The notes below the pieces were generated by a model, which was not told the DNA's origin, searched no databases, and was given only the letters and a program-made list of their open reading frames with translations. Both the position numbers and the translations under genes were made by a program. A stretch of DNA of 5,872 nucleotides, taken from NCBI GenBank assembly GCA_903872555.1, contig CAIQLE010000166.1, positions 1 through 5,872 of the forward strand, in the 5' to 3' direction. Source of the DNA: an uncultured bacterium. Lineage in GTDB: Bacteria; Pseudomonadota; Gammaproteobacteria; Burkholderiales; Burkholderiaceae_D. Numbering within the stretch: position 1 is the stretch's first letter; each line of letters begins with the position of its first letter. Positions 1 through 5,872 of the stretch are shown piece by piece.

Positions 1-115
1 AGCACAAGGGGTTGCTGTCAAAATGCGGATAGCACCACCAGACAATTTTTGCACTCGTGTCGATTAAGGCACTGGTGCGAGAATTACCTATCATGCCAAG
101 TTCGAGCTTATTCAT
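1..115 (-). CDS. Glycoside hydrolase family 15 (glucoamylase/trehalase-like) protein, N-terminal fragment
   Basis: Only the first 38 codons are in the window; the gene continues past the left edge. The translation begins MNKLELGMIGNSRTSALID and continues with IVWWCYPHFDSNPLC. This is the typical opening of GH15 proteins: an 'IGN…ALID' stretch followed by 'I.WWC.P.FDS.P', the first strand and sugar-pocket segment of the family. Family members hydrolyse alpha-glucosidic bonds; mycobacterial relatives are trehalases, others act on maltodextrins. The ATG lies two bases after the otsB stop codon, with no clear Shine-Dalgarno sequence, so it is probably translated by coupling as the third gene of the otsA-otsB operon. 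Its place suggests a role in trehalose or alpha-glucan turnover in the cytoplasm. The family call rests on about 30 residues; the exact substrate is inference. Confidence 0.8.
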   Translation of the reverse strand, partial: MNKLELGMIGNSRTSALIDTSAKIVWWCYPHFDSNPLC

Positions 116-117
116 TT

Positions 118-903
118 TTAAGGCTTGCCATCAGAAGAGCGCGTGTTGTGCTGATTAAGAGATGAGAGCAGCAAGTCCAGCAAGTCACCTATATATTGAT
201 AATCCGGAATGAAAAAAGCTGCTGCACTCTGCACGCCGCGACCAACGCGTACCGTGAAAATATCGGGATGATGCAACTGAAACACATCTTCATCCGTCAC
301 ATCATCGCCCACATAAATCGCATGCGCCACCTGCGCCTGCAGCAAGAGCTGCACGACCGCCTGCCCCTTGTCCATCGCTGTTGCGGGGATCAGATTGAAT
401 ACATTTTTTCCCGGAATGACACGTGGCGCAGGCTCCAGCTGCGCAATCAGCAAGCTGAGCTGCTGCCTGGCATTCTGAACATCTCTGGCCTGCAGAAAGT
501 GCACTGACAAAGAGTAGTGCTTATCTTCTATCCAGATGGCAGGATCGATGAGCTGTATGGCCGCACCCAACTGCTCAGCCCAGAGCGCGCACTGAGCGGG
601 GAAGTTTAAGGTCCGGCTTTCCCAGTCCATGATCCCTTCGATGCCGTGATTACCTATCAAATAATCAGGCACAAATCCCAGCCTTGAACGCAGGTCCTTT
701 AAAGCGCGTCCTGTTACGATTCCTACGCGCACGAAACGCTGCAGAGCCTGCAGCTTTTGCTGCACTATCAGCGGCAAAAAAACCTGCATAGGATCTTTCT
801 CTATCGGCGCCAGCGTGCCGTCAAAATCAAACAGACAGATCAGTGGCGCAGCTGAAAACTCACGCAGGGCCTGTACTCCGGCAGCTGAAAATAAGTCCGT
901 CAT
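118..903 (-). CDS. otsB: Trehalose-6-phosphate phosphatase OtsB
   Basis: Removes phosphate from trehalose-6-phosphate, the second step of the OtsAB trehalose pathway, in the cytoplasm. The 261-residue protein is a HAD-superfamily phosphatase of usual OtsB length. Motif I is LFDFDGTLAPI, with nucleophile D26 and acid/base D28. Motif II is GIVTGR, with T64. An NHG segment lies at 85-87, a DKG lysine at K179, and the metal-binding motif IV GDDVTDED at 199-206. The set looks complete, so the enzyme is probably active. No signal peptide or membrane segment is seen. The ATG at 903-901 overlaps the otsA stop as ATGA, and no Shine-Dalgarno sequence precedes it, so translation is probably coupled to otsA. 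The stop is two bases before the GH15 start. The last dozen residues are polar and look like a disordered tail. Confidence 0.96.
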   Translation of the reverse strand: MTDLFSAAGVQALREFSAAPLICLFDFDGTLAPIEKDPMQVFLPLIVQQKLQALQRFVRVGIVTGRALKDLRSRLGFVPDYLIGNHGIEGIMDWESRTLNFPAQCALWAEQLGAAIQLIDPAIWIEDKHYSLSVHFLQARDVQNARQQLSLLIAQLEPAPRVIPGKNVFNLIPATAMDKGQAVVQLLLQAQVAHAIYVGDDVTDEDVFQLHHPDIFTVRVGRGVQSAAAFFIPDYQYIGDLLDLLLSSLNQHNTRSSDGKP

Positions 904-3104
904 AGGGCGCGCCGTAATGTTTGCTTGCTATGAGAATGAATTTTCTCGCTCACTCGCTGCCGTCTGCGCAAACGTGCTGCATCCAGCAGCATCAGACCCG
1001 CCCAGCGATAGACATTGAAATCACGCACGATGCTGCGCATGCTGCGCATACGCTCGCGCTGCTCTGGCAGTGGCATGGTCAGTGCACGCTGCAGAGCTTG
1101 CGCACCCTGCTCTATGTGATAAGGATTGATGATCAGGGCTTCGTGCAGTTCACGCGCGGCACCGGTGAACTGCGACAGTATCAACACACCGGATTCATCA
1201 TCACGGGCCGCAATGAATTCCTTGGCCACCAGATTCATTCCGTCATGCAAACTGGTCACCATACAGACATCAGCGGCGCGATAAAATCGCGCCAGCTGAT
1301 CCATATCAAAATGCTCGACCCGCAGCAAAATGGGCGGGGCGACAGCATTGGCATACTTATGATTGATATCGGATGCCAGCTTGCGCACACGTACCTCAAG
1401 CGTTTTATATTCATCCAGCGATGACCGGCTCGGCGCCGCAATCTGTAAGAGTGAAAATTTGCCTGCCAAACCGGCGTGCATTTCCAGCATACGATCGACT
1501 GCCTGCAAGCGCTCCACGATGCCCTTGGTGTAATCCAGCCTGTCTACGCCCAATGCCAGTTGATGGCCGGGAGGCAGTGCCAGTTCCTTGCGCACTTCAT
1601 CACGACAAAGCACCAGATCAAGACTGGCATCTGCTTCAGGCCATGCAATAGAGATCGGATAAGGCTCCACTTCCGTCAGCTCACCGCCATAGGAAATGGT
1701 GGATGCCTCATGTTCAATCCGCGTTTCCAGATAACGGTCGACTGTTTCAAGAAAATTTTTGCAATGAAAGGGGGTATGAAATCCCAATAAGGTATTGCCC
1801 AAGAGGCCAATCAGCAATTCTTCGCGCCAGGGGCAAATACCAAAAGATTCAGGATTGGGCCAGGGTATATGCCAGAACATGATGATGGTTGCCTTGGGCA
1901 TTTTTTCGCGCACCATGCGCGGCAGCAGGGCGAAGTGATAATCCTGCACCAGCACCACCGGATCATCGGTGTGCGCCTCGGCCACCACGGCTTCAGCAAA
2001 ACGCTGATTCACGGCGACATACTGCTCCCAGTCACTGGTGCGAAACAACGGACGCACATGCGCCATATGACACAGCGGCCACAAACCTTCATTCGAAAAA
2101 CCATAGTAATAGCCACGCTCTTCTTCCTCACTCAGCCAGACACGGCGCAGGGTATAGGCAGGCTTTTTGGGCGGCACAGCGACCCGGTCATGGGCATCGA
2201 CTGTCGCTCTGTCGGCTGAACCGCTGCCATGCGCAATCCAGGTGCCGGAACAGGCCCGCATCACAGGCTCAACCGCGGTCACTAAACCACTGGCCGGCCG
2301 GCGCACGATGATGCCTTGTTCGCTGTATTCATGTATGTAGGGTTCGCGATTCGAGACCACCAGCACCTGATCGCCTGCTAGTTCATCATGCAGGAGTGAG
2401 CGTAATTTTTCCGGTGTCCATGACTGAGGAGAATTTTGCTGCGTGCGCCGCTCTACATTCATTTCATGCAGCATGGCGCGCAAGTCACCCATCAGAGGCC
2501 GGAATTCCGGTGGCGCGCTGACAGCACCCTGTGCCACAGATTCTCTGCGCATCAGATTTTTTAATGAATCAACCCAGTCGCGCCAGCTCCAGTGGGCCAT
2601 CCATGCGCCGAGGGCAGAGATGACGATAAACATCAACAAAAATATCGCAAACAAATAATTTCTGAACTCTGTTGCACGCCCTTCAATAAAACGTATGTCT
2701 TGCGCCAGTATCAATTTACCGATGGTCACGCCATCCTCGGCCAGCACGCTTTCATTAATGCGTAAATCCTTGTCTGCACCGCCATGACAATTCATCTGTG
2801 ATGGCAGATCACTGCTGTGAAAAAGTAGTTTTCCAGACACATCACACACTGCAATGGCACGTATATGTGCGTCACTCAGCGTACGATCAAACAAGGCACG
2901 TATGCTTTCAGCATCCTGCAAAGTAACGAGATCCAGCAGTGGGTCATGCAAGGATGCCGAGATCATTTGTGAACGGGCATCGAGATCGCGTAAAAACCAG
3001 CGCTGCGTCAGATCATCCACCAGCGGCAGCACCAGCAAGGCAAAGCAGCCCAGGACGACAGCGAGCGGAAAGATAAATCGTAATGAAACCTGGAAGGGGC
3101 GCAT
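900..3104 (-). CDS. otsA: Membrane-anchored trehalose-6-phosphate synthase OtsA (GT20) with sensor-like N-terminal module
   Basis: Transfers glucose from UDP-glucose to glucose-6-phosphate, giving trehalose-6-phosphate. With the start at 3104 it has 734 residues, about 260 more than E. coli OtsA. A membrane helix at about 8-29, a probable periplasmic domain at 30-146, a second helix at about 147-170 and a HAMP-like linker at 171-235 precede a GT20 domain at about 245-712. Residues matching the E. coli active site are present: R253 in VVSNREP, Y333 and W342 in [12 protein letters not shown]388 in QDYHF, H412 in [10 protein letters not shown]522 and K527 in [10 protein letters not shown]621 and E629 in [10 protein letters not shown]. 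The frame stays open to a GTG at 3323, but I chose 3104 because a hydrophobic helix begins at once and beta-proteobacterial relatives begin this way; no start has a good Shine-Dalgarno sequence. First gene of the operon; its stop overlaps otsB. Confidence 0.93.
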   Translation of the reverse strand: MRPFQVSLRFIFPLAVVLGCFALLVLPLVDDLTQRWFLRDLDARSQMISASLHDPLLDLVTLQDAESIRALFDRTLSDAHIRAIAVCDVSGKLLFHSSDLPSQMNCHGGADKDLRINESVLAEDGVTIGKLILAQDIRFIEGRATEFRNYLFAIFLLMFIVISALGAWMAHWSWRDWVDSLKNLMRRESVAQGAVSAPPEFRPLMGDLRAMLHEMNVERRTQQNSPQSWTPEKLRSLLHDELAGDQVLVVSNREPYIHEYSEQGIIVRRPASGLVTAVEPVMRACSGTWIAHGSGSADRATVDAHDRVAVPPKKPAYTLRRVWLSEEEERGYYYGFSNEGLWPLCHMAHVRPLFRTSDWEQYVAVNQRFAEAVVAEAHTDDPVVLVQDYHFALLPRMVREKMPKATIIMFWHIPWPNPESFGICPWREELLIGLLGNTLLGFHTPFHCKNFLETVDRYLETRIEHEASTISYGGELTEVEPYPISIAWPEADASLDLVLCRDEVRKELALPPGHQLALGVDRLDYTKGIVERLQAVDRMLEMHAGLAGKFSLLQIAAPSRSSLDEYKTLEVRVRKLASDINHKYANAVAPPILLRVEHFDMDQLARFYRAADVCMVTSLHDGMNLVAKEFIAARDDESGVLILSQFTGAARELHEALIINPYHIEQGAQALQRALTMPLPEQRERMRSMRSIVRDFNVYRWAGLMLLDAARLRRRQRVSEKIHSHSKQTLRRAL

Positions 3105-3210
3105 AGGCACGTGGCACAAGAACACTCTGGTTGACTGTGCCTGAAAGTGATCAGTTCCGAGGATTGCGATCGCGCATTGATGAAGGGAAAAATCTACGTC
3201 AACATAAGCA

Positions 3211-3238
3211 GCGGCCAGACGCTTGATCCTGTGGCCGC
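3211..3238. repeat. Inverted repeat, 7-base arms (GCGGCCA / TGGCCGC)
   Basis: The arm GCGGCCA at 3211-3217 is matched exactly by its reverse complement TGGCCGC at 3232-3238, with 14 bases between. After one mismatch a further C/G pair (3209 and 3240) extends it. It lies in the divergent intergenic region beside a second inverted repeat with the same 14-base spacing. It could be an operator or an RNA hairpin in the otsA leader; no T-run follows, so it is not a standard terminator. The function is inference. Confidence 0.4.
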
Positions 3239-3244
3239 AGATAT

Positions 3245-3276
3245 CGCAATGCAACACGCTCTGTTGCTGCATTGCG
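3245..3276. repeat. Inverted repeat, 9-base perfect arms (CGCAATGCA / TGCATTGCG)
   Basis: The arm CGCAATGCA at 3245-3253 pairs without mismatch with TGCATTGCG at 3268-3276, with a 14-base spacer. Inside it, CAACA (3252-3256) can pair with TGTTG (3262-3266), so a longer, shifted stem is possible. An A/T-rich patch follows at once. Its position between two divergent operons fits a binding site for a dimeric regulator, or a hairpin in the otsA leader. No regulator gene is visible in the window, so the binding partner is unknown. Confidence 0.45.
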
Positions 3277-3340
3277 GCATAAAAATTTTCAATAAATATC
3301 ACCGACATGCGCTTAGAAAACACTCAGGGCGGCTATCATT

Positions 3341-3369
3341 GCGACAAACACCGGCGACCAGGCTATACG
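3341..3369 (+). promoter_or_regulatory. Weak sigma-70-like promoter candidate for the acyl-CoA ligase operon
   Basis: GCGACA at 3341-3346 and TATACG at 3364-3369 each match four of six consensus bases and are spaced by 17 bases. Transcription would start near 3376, about 30 bases before the ATG at 3406. A competing -10-like TATCAT (five of six) lies at 3334-3339 but has no good -35 partner. Such matches arise often by chance, so this is only a candidate. Confidence 0.25.
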
Positions 3370-3405
3370 GCGACCGGCATCCTAAAAAAATTACAGAGAC
3401 AGCCG

Positions 3406-5385
3406 ATGTTGGAGAAGGACACCCGGCCGGAGGACACATTCCCCCGGTTAATGCAGCAGCATGCTCGCCTGCACCCTACAAGCCCTGCCTTTCGCGAAAA
3501 GCATCTAGGCATCTGGCAAACCACTAGCTGGTCACAGGTCGCTGAAGAAGTACGGCTACTGGCTTGCGGACTGGCAGCCCTGGGATTTAAGCGCGGCATG
3601 AACCTCGCTGTCGTTGGTGACAACCGTCCCCGACTGTATTGGGCCATGGCCGCAGCGCAAGCGCTGGGCGGTGTGGCCGTGCCTCTGTATCAGGACGCGC
3701 CGGCAGCTGACATGGCCTATGTGCTACAGAATGCCGGCATAGATTTCGCCATCGTCGAAGATCAGGAACAAGTCGATAAACTCTTAGAGATACGCAACAG
3801 CCTGTCAGACGGCTCAGGTGGCGCGAGCCTGTCCCATATCATTTATGACGATGGTCGCGGACTGCGCAATTACCAGCAGGACGGCGTGCACGCCTTTGAC
3901 GGTGTGCAAGCTCTCGGGCGTCACCATGCTGAGACGCATCCTGCTTTTTTCCAAACAGAAGTCGATGCGGGTGTCACGGGCGATATCGCCGTCATCCTCT
4001 ACACCTCGGGCACCACCGGCAAGCCCAAAGGCGTCTGTCACTCACATGCCGCGATGATTGCCACTGGCAATACCCTGATTGCATTCGACAATGTATCGGC
4101 CAGTGATGAGGTGCTGTGCTATCTGCCACTCGCATGGGTTGGTGATTTCTTATATTCCTATGCGCTGTCGAATATTGCCGGCTTCTGTCTGAACTGTCCT
4201 GAATCACCTGTCACCGTAGGCACCGACTTGCGTGAAATCGGACCGACTTATTATTTCGGTCCGCCTCGTGTGTATGAAAACACGCTGACGCAAGTGATGA
4301 TACGCATCGAAGATGCCAGCTTCATCAAGCGTGCGATGTTCCATTATTTTATGAAGGTGGCACGCCGCGCAGGCCTGAAGCTTCTCGATGGCAAAGGCGG
4401 CGTATCAATCACCGACAGAGTCCTGTATGCAATGGGTGATCTGCTGGTCTACGGCCCGCTGAAAAATGTGCTGGGCATGTCGCGCATCAAGGTTGCCTAT
4501 ACCGGCGGCGAAGCAATCGGTCCCGATCTGTTCGACTTCTATCGTTCTATCGGCATCAACCTCAAACAGTTGTATGGCATGACCGAGACTTGCGTCACCG
4601 TCTGCATGCAAGGCTCAGGCGATGTGAAGCTGGATACCGTAGGTCGCCCGATGGCGAACGTGGAAGTGAAGATTGCTGCGCATGGCGAAGTGCTGGTGCG
4701 CTCGCCGGGTCTGATGGTGGGCTATTACAAAAAACCTGAAGACACTGCTGAAGCGATTGATGCCGAGGGATTTTTTCATACCGGCGATGCGGGCTTTTTC
4801 GATAGCGATGGCCATCTGAAAATTATCGATCGCGCCAAAGATGTGGGCAAAATGGCCGACGGCACACTGTTCGCGCCTAAATACATAGAGAACAAACTGA
4901 AATTCTTCCCCTTTATCAAAGAGGCGGTCGCCTTTGGTGACGGACGCACGGCCTGTAATGTGTTCATCAATATCGATATGGAAGCCGTAGGCAACTGGGC
5001 TGAGCGGCGCAATCTGGCCTACAGCGGCTACGCCGATCTGGCCAGCCAGTCTGCCGTCTACGAACTGATTGCCGATTGCATAGAAAAAGTGAATGAAGAT
5101 CTTGCACAAGATACCCTACTCGCCGGCTCACAGATTCATCGTTTCCTGATTTTGCATAAAGAGCTGGATCCGGATGATGACGAGCTGACCCGCACCCGCA
5201 AAGTCAGACGCGGCTTTATCGCAGAAAAATATGCCGTGCTGATCGAGGCGTTGTACGCAGGTCATGCGCATCAGTTCATAGAAACCCAGGTGAAATTTGA
5301 AGATGGCCGGCAGGGAGTGATCAGCGCCGATCTGCAGATACGCGACGTCACCATCTTCTGCATCAATGGCAAGGCAGCCGCATGA
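3406..5385 (+). CDS. AMP-forming acyl-CoA synthetase/ligase (long-chain-type, Liv-transporter-linked)
   Basis: Activates a carboxylic acid with ATP to an acyl-adenylate and then to the CoA thioester. The 659-residue protein covers the full ANL adenylating fold. The phosphate-binding loop YTSGTTGKPKG is at 199-209, YGMTET at 390-395, and GFFHTGD at 455-461. The hinge segment DRAKDVGKMADGTLFAPKYIE (475-495) resembles the 'DR.KD..K…G…AP..IE' pattern of long-chain ligases. The probable catalytic lysine is K599 in LTRTRKVRR. No signal peptide is seen. The frame extends upstream to an ATG at 3307, but the extra 33 residues are poor protein-like sequence. The ATG at 3406 has a modest GAGA-type ribosome site, and family homology begins shortly after it. 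The stop overlaps the start of the ABC ATPase gene, so the enzyme probably activates what that transporter imports. The substrate (fatty, aromatic or branched acid) is not determined. Confidence 0.9.
   Translation: MLEKDTRPEDTFPRLMQQHARLHPTSPAFREKHLGIWQTTSWSQVAEEVRLLACGLAALGFKRGMNLAVVGDNRPRLYWAMAAAQALGGVAVPLYQDAPAADMAYVLQNAGIDFAIVEDQEQVDKLLEIRNSLSDGSGGASLSHIIYDDGRGLRNYQQDGVHAFDGVQALGRHHAETHPAFFQTEVDAGVTGDIAVILYTSGTTGKPKGVCHSHAAMIATGNTLIAFDNVSASDEVLCYLPLAWVGDFLYSYALSNIAGFCLNCPESPVTVGTDLREIGPTYYFGPPRVYENTLTQVMIRIEDASFIKRAMFHYFMKVARRAGLKLLDGKGGVSITDRVLYAMGDLLVYGPLKNVLGMSRIKVAYTGGEAIGPDLFDFYRSIGINLKQLYGMTETCVTVCMQGSGDVKLDTVGRPMANVEVKIAAHGEVLVRSPGLMVGYYKKPEDTAEAIDAEGFFHTGDAGFFDSDGHLKIIDRAKDVGKMADGTLFAPKYIENKLKFFPFIKEAVAFGDGRTACNVFINIDMEAVGNWAERRNLAYSGYADLASQSAVYELIADCIEKVNEDLAQDTLLAGSQIHRFLILHKELDPDDDELTRTRKVRRGFIAEKYAVLIEALYAGHAHQFIETQVKFEDGRQGVISADLQIRDVTIFCINGKAAA
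5371..5384 (+). promoter_or_regulatory. Ribosome binding site and overlapping ATGA start of the ABC ATPase gene
   Basis: AAGG at 5371-5374 lies seven bases before the ATG at 5382-5384, inside the end of the ligase gene. The ATG shares bases with the ligase stop TGA (5383-5385). This decides the start of the downstream gene and points to coupled translation. Confidence 0.6.
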
Positions 5386-5872
5386 ACGAATCCACTCAAC
5401 ACAGCCGCCGCACAGGCGAAGTCATTCTTGAGCTGAAGCATATTTCGCTGGCCTTCGGTGGCGTCAAAGCGCTGACCGATATTTCATTTGATGTGCGCGA
5501 GCATGAGATACGCGCCATCATCGGCCCGAATGGTGCCGGCAAAAGTTCAATGCTGAATGTCATCAATGGTGTGTATCGTCCGCAACAAGGCGAGATCATT
5601 TACCGCGGCGAACACAGGCACGACATGGACACTTTTGCCGCGGCCAAAAGCGGCATTGCGCGCACCTTCCAGAATATTGCGCTGTTCAAGGGCATGACGG
5701 TGCTCGACAACATCATGACCGGCCGCAATCTTAAAATGCAATCGAATTTCCTGATGCAGGCCTTGTATCTGGGCCCTGCGCAGCGCGAAGAAATTGCCCA
5801 TCGGATTAAAGTCGAAGAGGTGATCGATTTTCTGGAGATTCAGCATATACGCAAGACACCGGTAGGTCGCCT
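5382..5872 (+). CDS. livG: ABC transporter ATP-binding protein, LivG-type (HAAT family), N-terminal fragment
   Basis: Cytoplasmic ATPase subunit that would power a branched-chain amino acid-type (HAAT) importer. The frame is open from the ATG at 5382 to the right edge, giving 163 codons; a full LivG has about 250-260 residues, so the signature motif and Walker B lie outside. Visible are LELKHISLAFGGVKAL at 17-32, the Walker A loop GPNGAGKS at 48-55, and the Q-loop in IARTFQNIALF with Q97. These are followed by MTVLDNIMTGR and an inserted helical segment around 116-150, typical of LivG rather than LivF. About 16 residues precede the domain, slightly longer than usual. It overlaps the ligase gene by four bases. 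Permeases, binding protein and LivF are expected downstream but are not seen. Such systems also carry urea, amides or aromatic acids, so the substrate is open. Confidence 0.92.
   Translation, partial: MNESTQHSRRTGEVILELKHISLAFGGVKALTDISFDVREHEIRAIIGPNGAGKSSMLNVINGVYRPQQGEIIYRGEHRHDMDTFAAAKSGIARTFQNIALFKGMTVLDNIMTGRNLKMQSNFLMQALYLGPAQREEIAHRIKVEEVIDFLEIQHIRKTPVGR

Larger units (their letters stand above)
3105..3405. promoter_or_regulatory. Divergent intergenic region between otsA and the acyl-CoA ligase gene
   Basis: This 301-base stretch separates two head-to-head operons and must hold both promoters if the chosen starts are right. I see two inverted repeats (3211-3238 and 3245-3276), an A/T-rich patch around 3279-3299 and a perfect eight-base palindrome GCGATCGC at 3166-3173. 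Open frames cross it on both strands, but their translations are low-complexity read-through with no recognisable domain, so I assign no gene. I did not find a convincing -10/-35 pair for otsA; a TTGACG on the minus strand near 3202 lacks a matching -10. The content beyond this is unassigned. Confidence 0.6.

Noticed and set aside
921..1424. Plus-strand open frame of 167 codons opposite otsA
   Set aside because: It is antisense to the conserved GT20 catalytic region (D621, E629, R522 segments) and has no recognisable domain.
3112..3127. TGGCAC resembling the -24 element of a sigma-54 promoter
   Set aside because: The -12 element is missing: the bases after the five-base gap read CACTC and not TTGC.
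3278..3300. A/T-rich patch with AAAATTTT after the inverted repeat, considered as a rho-independent terminator
   Set aside because: The T-run is only four bases and is not directly joined to a G/C-rich stem. No gene on the plus strand ends upstream, so there is nothing to terminate.
3147..3527. Plus-strand open frame of 126 codons across the intergenic region and ligase start
   Set aside because: It is in a different frame from the ligase, runs into its coding region, shows no domain and has no ribosome binding site.
4615..5109. Minus-strand open frame of 164 codons inside the ligase gene
   Set aside because: It is antisense to the well-conserved adenylation domain; its composition is that of a reversed coding strand and it shows no recognisable motif.
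5547..5846. Minus-strand open frame of 99 codons at the right end
   Set aside because: It lies opposite the LivG-type ATPase, whose Walker A and Q-loop are clear on the plus strand.

Overview
The window reads as the chromosome of a beta-proteobacterium, most likely of the order Burkholderiales and perhaps Oxalobacteraceae. This placement is inferred from three things: a moderate base composition, a membrane-anchored form of trehalose-6-phosphate synthase, and an acyl-CoA ligase sitting directly before a Liv-type ABC transporter. It is a family-level impression from memory, not a database result. I see no insertion sequence, phage gene, CRISPR array, tRNA or rRNA.

Left part (positions 1 to about 3104, minus strand): a tightly packed trehalose operon, transcribed right to left. 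otsA (trehalose-6-phosphate synthase with an N-terminal two-helix membrane module) overlaps otsB (trehalose-6-phosphate phosphatase) by four bases. otsB is followed after only two bases by the start of a glycoside hydrolase family 15 gene that runs off the left edge. The first two enzymes make trehalose from UDP-glucose and glucose-6-phosphate. The GH15 enzyme probably cleaves trehalose or a related alpha-glucan, so synthesis and turnover may be co-transcribed.

Middle (3105 to 3405): a 301-base divergent intergenic region. It holds two neighbouring inverted repeats, an A/T-rich patch and one weak sigma-70-like promoter candidate facing right. I assign no gene here.

Right part (3406 to the right edge, plus strand): an AMP-forming acyl-CoA ligase overlaps by four bases the start of a LivG-type ABC ATPase that runs off the right edge. 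The expected but unseen continuation is a branched-chain-amino-acid-type (HAAT) transporter with permeases, binding protein and a second ATPase. The likely logic is uptake of a carboxylic acid and its activation to a CoA thioester; the substrate cannot be read from this window.

Overall these look like ordinary metabolic genes. The most interesting points are the sensor-like membrane module fused to OtsA, the GH15 gene in the trehalose operon, and the inverted repeats between the two divergent operons. I found no evidence of a wholly new system.
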